5,630 nt of DNA from Draconibacterium sp. (GTDB lineage: Bacteria; Bacteroidota; Bacteroidia; Bacteroidales; Prolixibacteraceae), in assembly GCA_015493625.1 (NCBI GenBank), contig WGCT01000507.1:1-5630 (forward strand). Reading direction: 5' to 3'. How positions within the stretch are numbered: the first letter of the stretch is position 1; every line of letters starts with the position of its first letter. Both the position numbers and the translations under genes were made by a program. The notes beneath the pieces are model-generated. The model had not been told where the DNA came from. It saw only the letters and a list, made by a program, of their open reading frames with translations, and did no database searches. This document shows, in pieces, positions 1 to 5,630 of the stretch.

Positions 1-96
1 GGTAATTAACATCGGGTCAATATCTTCCGAATCGATCTGTGCAAACGCCGAAGAATAGCTTAGTATTAGTAATAATATTGATAGATATTTTTTCAA
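1..96 (-). CDS. N-terminus of a secreted protein of unknown function (partial, TTG start)
   Basis: The first 32 codons of a gene that runs off the left edge of the window. Reading from 96 down, a TTG start is followed by Lys-Lys-Tyr, a hydrophobic core (LSILLLILSYSS) and AFA|Q, a textbook Sec signal peptide with signal peptidase I cleavage after Ala-Phe-Ala. The mature protein begins QIDSEDIDPMLIT. The start must be TTG, or lie further in, because an in-frame TAA at 102-100 is only two codons upstream and no ATG lies between. The next in-frame Met is after the cleavage site, at 12-10, and starting there would lose the signal peptide. No Shine-Dalgarno is visible, which is normal for Bacteroidota. 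It follows valS in the same direction, but 438 bp of repeats and a hairpin lie between, so it is probably a separate transcription unit. The visible part is too short to name a family. The product is exported to the periplasm, outer membrane or outside. Confidence 0.72.
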   Translation of the reverse strand, partial: MKKYLSILLLILSYSSAFAQIDSEDIDPMLIT

Positions 97-119
97 TTGT
101 TAACTTTTTATTTCTCTAT

Positions 120-200
120 AATTTTCGCCATAGATTCTTAATTAGAAAGCGAAAATCGCCTGCGATGTAAATCAGCGAATCTGCGGCAATAATCTTTTAG
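120..200. repeat. Nested palindromic intergenic repeat, copy A
   Basis: This is the first of two diverged direct copies; the other is at 282-363. The last part of the repeat is identical for 25 bases in both (175-199 and 339-363). Outer arms GCCATAGATTC (127-137) and GAATCTGCGGC (177-187) are inverted repeats with an A/C mismatch and a T/G wobble. An inner hairpin, ATCGC-CT-GCGAT, occupies 155-166. The middle of the outer stem has decayed compared with copy B. Repeats bounded by GCCACAGATT and its complement, with a trailing CAATAA, are a pattern I recall from many Bacteroidota intergenic regions, but I cannot confirm that here. It ends about 23 bp upstream of the TTG start codon of the neighbouring gene. 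Confidence 0.7.
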
Positions 201-281
201 ATACTTTTTTTAGCAATAATACAAATCTCAATTTTATAAGATAATTTAACCAAATTGTTTTTATCCCTTTTATCTCAGTTT

Positions 282-363
282 AATTTTCGCCACAGATTCT
301 CAGATTAAAAAGGAAGAATCACAAGTGATTCGAAATCTGCGAATCTGCGGCAATAATCTTTTA
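282..363. repeat. Nested palindromic intergenic repeat, copy B
   Basis: This is the better preserved copy. Outer arms 289-306 (GCCACAGATTCTCAGATT) and 334-351 (AATCTGCGAATCTGCGGC) pair at 16 of 18 positions. An inner hairpin (GAATCA-CAAG-TGATTC) sits at 316-331. Alignment with copy A needs only one or two single-base gaps: the inner hairpin starts 28 bp (A) or 29 bp (B) from the left arm. At the fourth inner pair, copy A has G158-C163 and copy B has A321-T326, a double change that keeps the pair. There is no coding capacity and no transposase, so this is a non-autonomous or structural repeat, not an insertion sequence. Confidence 0.75.
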
Positions 364-489
364 AGAACCCTGTTAATCCGCATTTTAAGTTAAACTACAC
401 TTTTCAAAAATATGTAAAACTTTTATTTTGAAACTGAAATAACATAAATTAACCGAATGTTTAACAAGTTTTAAGGGAGCAAGAGATGT

Positions 490-524
490 TATTCACGGGG
501 TGACTTCAAGTCGCCCCGTGAATA
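490..524 (-). terminator. Strong hairpin after valS, probable transcription terminator
   Basis: Arms ATTCACGGGGTGACT (491-505) and AGTCGCCCCGTGAAT (509-523) form a 15-bp stem with a 3-base loop, extended by one T-A pair at 490/524. It begins about 10 bp past the valS stop codon. In the valS transcript the stem contains one C-A mismatch. In the opposite transcript the same position is a G-U wobble, so the stem is unbroken only in plus-strand RNA. No clean U tract follows on the minus side (AACATCTCTTG), so it may be factor-assisted, or may protect the 3' end of the message. Confidence 0.65.
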
Positions 525-534
525 TTGCTCTATT

Positions 535-3237
535 CTATTTCATTGAAGCAATGCGCTCTTCCAAAACTTTTATTTTGGCTTCGGCATCGGCTTGTTTTGC
601 CTTCTCTTTGGCAACTACTGCTTCGGGAGCATTGTTTACAAACCGTTCGTTGCCCAGTTTTTTCTGAACCGAAATTAAAAATCCTTTGGTGTATTTTAGC
701 TCTTCGTTTAACTTTTTCAACTCCTCATCCACATCAATAAAACCATCGAGTGGAATGTAGAAATTGGTCGATTTAACACGGAACGAAGCGGCACCTTTTA
801 CCTCCTCGTTTACCAAAGACAATTTCGAAATATTTCCCAATTTTATAATTACGCTGTTAAACGTTTCATCGAACCCTTTGTCGCCTTTTTGTACCGATAA
901 TTCAATTGCATCTTTAAAAGCAATGTTTTTCTCTTTCCGTATTTTTCGAACTCCCGATACAGCCTCTTTTACATTATCGAAAGTAGCCAGCAGTTCGCTG
1001 TCGTATTTTTTAACCTTTGGAATCTGGCTAATCATAATACTTTCGCCCTCTTCTCTTACTGATAAGAGTTGCCAGATTTCTTCGGTAATAAAAGGCATAA
1101 ACGGGTGCATTAATCGTAAAATCTGGTCGAACAAATCAACAACATCGGCGTATGTTTTTGCATCAATTGGTTTTTGGTAGGATGGTTTTACCATTTCGAG
1201 CAACCAGCCCGAAAACTCGTCGCGCACAGTGGTGTAAACGGTCATCAGTGCTTCCGATATTTTAAAGTTGGCAAACTGAGAATCGAGTGTTTCTACCACT
1301 TCACCCAGTTTATTTCTAAACCATTCAATAGCTTGTTTCGAATGTTCGGGTTGGTCAATTTCGGCAGATACTTCCCAGTTTTTTACCAGTCGGAAAGCGT
1401 TCCATATTTTTGTCGAGAATCCTGCTCCCTGCTGCGGCAGTCCTTCGTCGAATAACAAATCGCCCCCGGCAGGCGAGCAGAGTAGCATTCCCACGCGCAC
1501 TCCGTCGGCACCATATTTCTCAATTAAATCGAGCGGGTCGGGCGAATTTCCCAACGACTTCGACATTTTCCGGCGCTGCTCGTCGCGAACCATTCCGGTA
1601 AAATATACATTTTTAAAGGGCAATTCGTCACGAAACTCGTACCCTGCAATAATCATTCGTGCTACCCAAAAGAAAATAATATCGGGTGCGGTTACCAAAT
1701 CCGACGATGGGTAGTAGTAGTTTACCTCTCTGTTTTTGGGGTCGCGTATTCCATCGAAAACCGAAATGGGCCACAGCCAACTCGAAAACCAAGTGTCGAG
1801 TGCATCTTCATCCTGAGTTAAATCAGCTGCCGTTAAACTGTTATTCCCCGATTTCTCTTTTGCCAGTTCCAGCGCCTGCTCTGCTGTTTCAGCTGCAACA
1901 AAAGTTCCGTCGGGCAGATAGTAAACTGGAATCTGGTGTCCCCACCACAATTGGCGACTTATGCACCAGTCTTTAATGTTGCCCATCCAATGTTTATAGG
2001 TATTCTTAAACTTTGCCGGGTGAAACTGAATGTTGTCGTTCATCACATTTTCCAACGCCGGTTTTACCAACTCATCCATTTTCAGGAACCACTGTGCCGA
2101 AAGTTTTGGCTCGATTACCACGTCGGTACGTTCCGAATAACCTACTTTATTTGTATAATCTTCAATCTTTTCGAGATTGCCTGCTGCTTCCAACTCTTTC
2201 ACAATCTTCTCGCGAACATCAAAACGGTCTTCGCCAATATACATTCCTGCCTTTTCGCTTAATGTTCCGTCGTCATTAAAAATATCGATTGATGGCAGGT
2301 TGTGTTTCATCCCGATTTCGTAATCGTGAATATCGTGAGCCGGAGTAATCTTCAGGCACCCTGTTCCAAATTCCATATCAACATATTCGTCTTCAATAAT
2401 TGGAATGGAACGGTTAATTAACGGAACTAAAACCCGTTTCCCTTTCAGGTGAGAGAACCGCTCGTCGGCCGGATTTATACAAACTGCCGTATCGCCTAAA
2501 ATTGTTTCGGGACGGGTAGTTGCAATTGTGATAAATTCAGCCCCCTCCGGCTCCCCCGTGGGAGGAGAGATAAGAGCGTCTTGTTGGGGATTATTTTCTT
2601 CCCCCTCGGTGGGATTAAGGGGGGCTAATCTATATTTCAAATAATATAGTTTCGACTTTATCTCTTTATGAATTACCTCTTCGTCGGACAGGGCTGTTTT
2701 TGCCGACGGATCCCAGTTTACCATACGTACTCCGCGGTAAATCAACCCTTTATTAAACAGCTCTACAAAAACTTTAATTACCGACTCGCTGCGTACCTCA
2801 TCCATTGTAAATGCGGTACGTTCCCAGTCGCACGAAGCACCCAATTTTTTAAGCTGCTCGAGAATAATCCCTCCGTGTTTATGTGTCCAGTCCCAAGCGT
2901 GTTCCAAAAACTCTTTACGCGAAAGGTCGTATTTGTCAACACCTTCGGCATTGAGTTTATTTACCACTTTTGCTTCGGTTGCAATCGATGCATGGTCGGT
3001 TCCCGGCACCCAGCATGCGTTTTCCCCCGTCATTCGGGCACGACGCACCAGAATATCCTGAATGGTATTATTCAGCATGTGTCCCATATGTAACACGCCG
3101 GTAACATTTGGCGGCGGAATTACAACGGTGTATGGTTCGCGTTCATCGGGCTCCGAATGAAAATAGTTGTTATCCATCCAGTATTTGTACCACTTTTCTT
3201 CAACCTCTGCCGGGTTATATTTGCTTGCAATCTCCAT
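535..3237 (-). CDS. valS: Valyl-tRNA synthetase (class Ia), with an in-frame palindromic repeat insert
   Basis: Cytoplasmic enzyme that joins L-valine to tRNA-Val using ATP and hydrolyses mischarged threonyl-tRNA. All family landmarks are present in 900 residues: PPPNVTG followed by the HIGH-type motif HMGH (50-53), [10 protein letters not shown] (79-88), the CP1 editing domain with TTRPET (240-245) and [14 protein letters not shown] (289-302), the catalytic segment [18 protein letters not shown] (423-440), KMSKS (557-561), the alpha-helical anticodon-binding domain (about 635-790), and a C-terminal coiled-coil tRNA-binding arm (about 835-900). The ATG at 3237 is fixed by the conserved N-terminus ([12 protein letters not shown]). 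The oddity is residues 205-233, a Pro/Glu/Asn-rich stretch encoded by a GC-rich inverted repeat; from memory, relatives have only a short linker here. The frame stays open and no key residue is lost, so the enzyme should be functional. It appears monocistronic, with its own promoter and terminator. Confidence 0.98.
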   Translation of the reverse strand: MEIASKYNPAEVEEKWYKYWMDNNYFHSEPDEREPYTVVIPPPNVTGVLHMGHMLNNTIQDILVRRARMTGENACWVPGTDHASIATEAKVVNKLNAEGVDKYDLSRKEFLEHAWDWTHKHGGIILEQLKKLGASCDWERTAFTMDEVRSESVIKVFVELFNKGLIYRGVRMVNWDPSAKTALSDEEVIHKEIKSKLYYLKYRLAPLNPTEGEENNPQQDALISPPTGEPEGAEFITIATTRPETILGDTAVCINPADERFSHLKGKRVLVPLINRSIPIIEDEYVDMEFGTGCLKITPAHDIHDYEIGMKHNLPSIDIFNDDGTLSEKAGMYIGEDRFDVREKIVKELEAAGNLEKIEDYTNKVGYSERTDVVIEPKLSAQWFLKMDELVKPALENVMNDNIQFHPAKFKNTYKHWMGNIKDWCISRQLWWGHQIPVYYLPDGTFVAAETAEQALELAKEKSGNNSLTAADLTQDEDALDTWFSSWLWPISVFDGIRDPKNREVNYYYPSSDLVTAPDIIFFWVARMIIAGYEFRDELPFKNVYFTGMVRDEQRRKMSKSLGNSPDPLDLIEKYGADGVRVGMLLCSPAGGDLLFDEGLPQQGAGFSTKIWNAFRLVKNWEVSAEIDQPEHSKQAIEWFRNKLGEVVETLDSQFANFKISEALMTVYTTVRDEFSGWLLEMVKPSYQKPIDAKTYADVVDLFDQILRLMHPFMPFITEEIWQLLSVREEGESIMISQIPKVKKYDSELLATFDNVKEAVSGVRKIRKEKNIAFKDAIELSVQKGDKGFDETFNSVIIKLGNISKLSLVNEEVKGAASFRVKSTNFYIPLDGFIDVDEELKKLNEELKYTKGFLISVQKKLGNERFVNNAPEAVVAKEKAKQADAEAKIKVLEERIASMK
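2539..2626. repeat. GC-rich palindromic repeat inserted in frame inside valS
   Basis: About 88 bp that differ sharply in composition from the AT-rich gene around them. The ends are inverted: AGCCCCCT (2539-2546) and AGGGGGGCT (2618-2626). Just inside each end is a small hairpin: CTCCC-CCGT-GGGAG (2551-2564) and a matching CCCCCTCGGTGGG (2601-2613). A third hairpin, AAGA-GCG-TCTT (2572-2582), sits in the centre, so the element can fold into a cloverleaf-like shape. On the valS strand it reads [20 protein letters not shown] then PPTGEPEGA (residues 205-233) with no stop. Units of the AGCCCCCT...CCCCC type are, to my recollection, common between genes in Bacteroidota; finding one within an essential coding sequence is unusual. 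No clear target-site duplication is visible. Confidence 0.75.
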
Positions 3238-3264
3238 AATTCAATTTCAAAATTTTTTGAGGTG

Positions 3265-3272
3265 CAAATGTA
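3265..3272 (-). promoter_or_regulatory. Probable valS promoter, Bacteroidota -7 box
   Basis: On the minus strand the sequence is TACATTTG, an exact match to the Bacteroidota consensus TAnnTTTG, 27 bp before the valS ATG. This would give a leader of about 20 bases. A weak -33 candidate (TTTA, 3295-3292, three of four matches to TTTG) lies 19 bp upstream, inside the heptamer repeat. The leader has no room for a T-box or other riboswitch and no Shine-Dalgarno. Confidence 0.5.
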
Positions 3273-3280
3273 CAAGGAAA

Positions 3281-3341
3281 AGTTCAGAGTTTAAAGTTCA
3301 AAGTTTAAAGTTCAGGATTTTGTGATTAAAGTTTAAAATTC
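3281..3341. repeat. Degenerate 7-bp tandem repeat (AGTTYAA) upstream of valS
   Basis: Successive heptamers read AGTTCAG, AGTTTAA, AGTTCAA, AGTTTAA, AGTTCAG, GATTTTG, TGATTAA, AGTTTAA, then AATTC. The better description may be a 14-bp unit, AGTTCAAAGTTTAA, repeated about four times. It sits directly upstream of the probable -7 box and overlaps where the -33 element should be, so repeat number could affect valS transcription. It is AT-rich, has no spacers, and is not a CRISPR. Confidence 0.7.
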
Positions 3342-3342
3342 G

Positions 3343-3464
3343 GAGGCTGTCCATTGACAGACAGTTTGAAATTTTGCCATATTGAATGTTTATAGAGACA
3401 AATTACATTGGTTTTGTTCTACTCCTGCCGGAGTTGCATTTTTAACGGGGTATCGGGGTTGCAT
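3343..3464. repeat. Palindromic repeat remnants between the DUF1080 gene and valS
   Basis: Several small pieces lie here. GGAGG is followed by the hairpin CTGTC-CATT-GACAG (3347-3360) and a further ACAG. A second hairpin, ACTCC-TGCC-GGAGT, spans 3421-3434. The 10-mers GGAGTTGCAT (3430-3439) and GGGGTTGCAT (3455-3464) are direct repeats 25 bp apart. Together with the GAATGTTTATAGAGAC stretch (3383-3398), this resembles dispersed noncoding repeats I remember from Bacteroidota intergenic regions, and GGAGGCTGTCC resembles an insertion-sequence end. No transposase fragment is present. One of the hairpins could end the DUF1080 transcript, but neither has a proper U tract after it. Confidence 0.4.
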
Positions 3465-3525
3465 ATAAAATTGAAAAGCAGATGTCGCTTTAAACGTTAT
3501 TCTCCGGAAAACTGTTTAGATTTTA

Positions 3526-4236
3526 TTACAACTCAACAATTCTAAGGTTTCTAAAATGAATTTCGGCACCTTCCGATTCTAAACAGATATAGCCATTTTT
3601 TTGTGATGATTTACTGATGCCGTTTACAAATTTTCCATTTACCGAAAGTTTAATGGTTCCGTCAACACAGACCACATCGTAAACATTCCATTCGCCTTTT
3701 CCTTTGCAACGATTCTCTACCGATTTGCTTCGTTTCCCACGCGGATTATCAGGTACAAGAGTTACTCCATCGACACCAAAAAGCTCGCCGTGTACATAAG
3801 CAATTGGAGGTTTTACTCCATCTTTAATATGTTGATTAACCCAGTCGAGTTCCAGCATTTGAACTTCGACTCCGCTGGGGTAACCAGCGTCGTTTGGCTC
3901 GGCACTGCTCCATACAAAAGTACCCGAATTACCGCCGGCTTCCATATGTTTCCATTCGATGTGCATTATAAAATTCTCGTACTTTTTTTCGGAACGGATA
4001 ACGCCAATAGGATGCCCCGAGCAAATTAACTCGTTGCCCTTCATTTTCCATGTTGCTTTATCGGTATTTACCTGAATCCATTTAACCGGTTTCGTTTTTA
4101 CTTTTTTCCCCGGAATTATTTTGTAATAGTCTGTTTCGGTACCAAATTTACAAACTGTTTGCTGGCTGTAACCCTGACCAATAAAAAAGAGAGAGAATAA
4201 AACTATCAATAAAAACCTGCCGCTATTTTTCATCAT
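3526..4236 (-). CDS. Secreted DUF1080 protein (3-keto-disaccharide hydrolase family)
   Basis: A 236-residue exported protein. Residues 1-25 are a Sec signal peptide: Lys/Arg n-region, core [13 protein letters not shown], cleavage near GYS|QQ. The rest is one DUF1080 (PF06439) concanavalin-like beta-sandwich, typical in length. Visible family signatures are [20 protein letters not shown], the GGNSGTFVW strand with its Gly-Asn-Ser-Gly turn, [32 protein letters not shown], split here as [11 protein letters not shown] then [15 protein letters not shown], and the closing strand [11 protein letters not shown]. Characterised members cleave glycosides whose sugar carries a 3-keto group, by hydrolysis or elimination. 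It starts 20 bp after the Gfo/Idh oxidoreductase gene in the same direction, which fits an oxidise-then-cleave pair. The substrate cannot be read from sequence. Two ATGs occur in tandem (4236-4234 and 4233-4231); the first is used here, though the second is equally possible. Confidence 0.9.
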   Translation of the reverse strand: MMKNSGRFLLIVLFSLFFIGQGYSQQTVCKFGTETDYYKIIPGKKVKTKPVKWIQVNTDKATWKMKGNELICSGHPIGVIRSEKKYENFIMHIEWKHMEAGGNSGTFVWSSAEPNDAGYPSGVEVQMLELDWVNQHIKDGVKPPIAYVHGELFGVDGVTLVPDNPRGKRSKSVENRCKGKGEWNVYDVVCVDGTIKLSVNGKFVNGISKSSQKNGYICLESEGAEIHFRNLRIVEL

Positions 4237-4256
4237 AAGGTTTGTTAAGTATATTT

Positions 4257-5597
4257 CTAAAGAGGCTTATTTTTGACCCCAACAACCGGAGGAACTTCCG
4301 GGATTCCGGGAACAGGACCAAATGCATATTTCTTTGGGCCCAGATATAAATCGGAGTTCATTACCTCTTCCCACGTAACATCTTTCCCGGTGTATGCCGA
4401 CATTCTCCCCATAATTGTGGTAAGAACAGAATTTACCTGATTTACAGCATCGCTGTATGGCTTTCCGGTGCGGATTGCAGTAACCAGATTAATGTGTTCC
4501 TGAACATATGGATTTATTACTTTCCATTTCGAATTTTTCTCGCCCTCTTTTGGATAGGGATATTTCCAGATTTCATTTCCATCGAGGTCGAATAGTTTAC
4601 CTGCTGCATCGGCATATCCTTTTGTGCCGGTTATATGCTGCACTTTTCGGTTTGTACAACCATTAATCTGACGGGCTGAACAATTTGTGCGAACCCCGTT
4701 GTCGTAAACATATTCAATACTAAAAAAGTCGTATTGGTCGCCGGTTATTCGTCGTTGCCGGCCACCCCAGCCAATTGCTTTTACAGGGTTTTTGCCCATG
4801 TGCCAGCTCATCACATCAATTTCGTGAATAAACTGTTCGGTAATATGGTCTCCCGACAGCCATGTAAAATTTACCCAGTCGCGCAACATATATTCCATGT
4901 CGGTCCATTGTGGCTGCCTTAACCGGTACCATAACGCACCGCCATTGCGAATAATATTTGCTCCCACAATTTCACCAATTTCGCCATTTGCCACGCGGCG
5001 CTGTGTCTCCATATAGTCTTTTTGAACCCGGCGAATTGTTCCGCTAACCATACTTAGCCCAATTGCCTCAGCTTTTTTTGCCGATGCTAAAACAGAGCGG
5101 GCACCAACGGGGTCGACTGCAACCGGTTTTTCCATAAATATATGTTTGCGGGCATTTACCGCTGCTTCAACATGTTCGGGTCTAAAATGTGGTGGAGTAG
5201 TAAGAATAACCACATCGACACCCGAATCGATAACTTTTTGATAACTGTCGAACCCAATAAAACATTTTTCGTCGGCAATTTCAATATTTCGTTCGCTTTT
5301 AAGTTTTTTCCGGCAGGCATCAATTTTATCTTGAAAAACATCGCCCAAAGCCACAATTTCGAGATTTGGCCCGGCATCGACAAAATTAACGGCAGCACCC
5401 GTTCCACGACCGCCACAACCAATTAATCCTGCTTTTAATACTTTCCCGTCGGGTGCACGGTCGAGCATTTTTGGTAATTGTTTTTCCTCTTTTTTTGCCT
5501 CTCCTGTTGCACAAGCCGATAAAATACCTGCAATTCCAATTGTGCCTATTGTAGTTTTAGAAATAAAATTCCGTCGGTTTAAATCTCTCTTTCCCAT
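4257..5597 (-). CDS. Tat-exported Gfo/Idh/MocA-family oxidoreductase lipoprotein
   Basis: A 446-residue NAD(P)-dependent sugar or polyol dehydrogenase. The N-terminus carries a twin-arginine signal (NRRNFISK, Arg 8-9), a hydrophobic core and a lipobox LSAC, giving a lipidated Cys29. It should therefore be exported folded, with its cofactor bound, and anchored in a membrane. The Rossmann domain starts at about 54 with GLIGCGGRG (57-65; GxGxxG from Gly60). MEKPVA (155-160) holds the family Lys157. The second domain contains [20 protein letters not shown] (248-267), whose His258/Asp261 are the likely catalytic region, and the signature SARQINGC near 310-320. The C-terminal NPYVQEHI and [16 protein letters not shown] segments match a subfamily I know from Bacteroidota and Planctomycetes. 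The DUF1080 gene follows 20 bp downstream, suggesting it makes the 3-keto sugar which that protein cleaves. No exact -7 box lies in the 33 bp visible upstream, so it may be within a longer operon. It lacks GH109-like motifs. Confidence 0.92.
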   Translation of the reverse strand: MGKRDLNRRNFISKTTIGTIGIAGILSACATGEAKKEEKQLPKMLDRAPDGKVLKAGLIGCGGRGTGAAVNFVDAGPNLEIVALGDVFQDKIDACRKKLKSERNIEIADEKCFIGFDSYQKVIDSGVDVVILTTPPHFRPEHVEAAVNARKHIFMEKPVAVDPVGARSVLASAKKAEAIGLSMVSGTIRRVQKDYMETQRRVANGEIGEIVGANIIRNGGALWYRLRQPQWTDMEYMLRDWVNFTWLSGDHITEQFIHEIDVMSWHMGKNPVKAIGWGGRQRRITGDQYDFFSIEYVYDNGVRTNCSARQINGCTNRKVQHITGTKGYADAAGKLFDLDGNEIWKYPYPKEGEKNSKWKVINPYVQEHINLVTAIRTGKPYSDAVNQVNSVLTTIMGRMSAYTGKDVTWEEVMNSDLYLGPKKYAFGPVPGIPEVPPVVGVKNKPL

Positions 5598-5630
5598 TAT
5601 GTAAAATTTTATAGATGCTTTGTTTTAAAA

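Larger units (their letters stand above)
97..534. other. 438-bp intergenic spacer between valS and the TTG-start gene
   Basis: No credible gene in either strand. It holds a strong hairpin next to the valS stop (490-524) and two copies of a nested palindromic repeat (120-200 and 282-363). The remaining parts (about 201-281 and 364-489) are AT-rich with no clear structure. One exact minus-strand match to the Bacteroidota -7 box (TATTTTTG, 412-405) is present, but it lies about 310 bp before the TTG start and has no matching -33 element, so I do not call it a promoter. If the TTG-start gene were transcribed from there, both repeats would lie in its 5' untranslated RNA. Confidence 0.75.

Noticed and set aside
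2539..2626. Sequencing error or frameshift inside valS
   Set aside because: The frame is open across it and the conserved ValRS sequence resumes in the same frame on both sides; the extra sequence is a structured inverted repeat.
525..3093. Several plus-strand open frames opposite valS (for example 764-1180, 1936-2262, 2668-3093)
   Set aside because: They are antisense shadows of a clearly coding valS; none shows a recognisable domain or a start signal.
3238..3264. Possible T-box or amino-acid riboswitch in the valS leader
   Set aside because: The predicted leader is only about 20 bases, with no T-box sequence or specifier hairpin, and T-boxes are not expected in Bacteroidota.
3281..3341. 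CRISPR-like array
   Set aside because: Units are 7 or 14 bp and contiguous, without unique spacers.
3500..3511. Near-palindrome TTCTCCGGAAAA after the DUF1080 stop as a terminator
   Set aside because: It has no loop, so it cannot form a hairpin of useful size, and no U tract follows.
5142..5426. Overlapping frames on both strands inside the Gfo/Idh gene, including a minus-strand frame at 5156-5422
   Set aside because: They are out of frame with a gene whose motifs are intact throughout, and have no family resemblance.
4257..5597. GH109 alpha-N-acetylgalactosaminidase, which is also Gfo/Idh-fold with a Tat signal
   Set aside because: The sequence around the second domain ([22 protein letters not shown]) matches the sugar dehydrogenase subfamily and I see no GH109 hallmark segments.
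5602..5611. TAAAATTTTA palindrome just upstream of the Gfo/Idh gene as an operator
   Set aside because: It is a short AT-only dyad that is expected by chance in AT-rich spacer DNA.

Overview
The window looks like chromosomal DNA from a member of the Bacteroidota. The reasons are moderate-to-low GC, no Shine-Dalgarno sequences before the genes, a Bacteroidota-type -7 box (TAnnTTTG) before the valS start, exported proteins with signal peptides cleaved before Gln or with a Tat lipobox, and a paired secreted Gfo/Idh/MocA oxidoreductase and DUF1080 protein. A placement near Marinilabiliales/Prolixibacteraceae is only an impression. All recognisable genes lie on the minus strand, so transcription runs from right to left.

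Layout in transcription order. (1) 5597-4257: a Tat-exported lipoprotein of the Gfo/Idh/MocA family. (2) 4236-3526, 20 bp further on: a Sec-exported DUF1080 (3-keto-disaccharide hydrolase family) protein. The two probably form an operon for oxidation and cleavage of a glycoside outside the cytoplasm. (3) 3525-3238: a repeat-rich spacer with palindromic scraps, a 7-bp tandem repeat and the probable valS promoter. (4) 3237-535: valS, a complete valyl-tRNA synthetase. Its reading frame contains an in-frame GC-rich palindromic insert of about 88 bp (2539-2626), which adds roughly 29 residues just before the editing domain. (5) 534-97: a 438-bp spacer with a strong hairpin just after valS and two diverged copies of an 81-82 bp nested-palindrome repeat. 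(6) 96-1: the start of a secreted protein that uses a TTG start codon and runs off the left edge.

ValS is housekeeping and has no functional link to the sugar genes next to it. The most unusual signal is the set of palindromic repeats. One family sits inside the essential valS gene as translated sequence, comparable in concept to Rickettsia palindromic elements. Another sits twice between valS and the next gene, with one base-pair-preserving double change between copies that suggests a conserved fold. I did not find a CRISPR array, an intact mobile element, an RNA gene or a convincing new defence or biosynthetic system.
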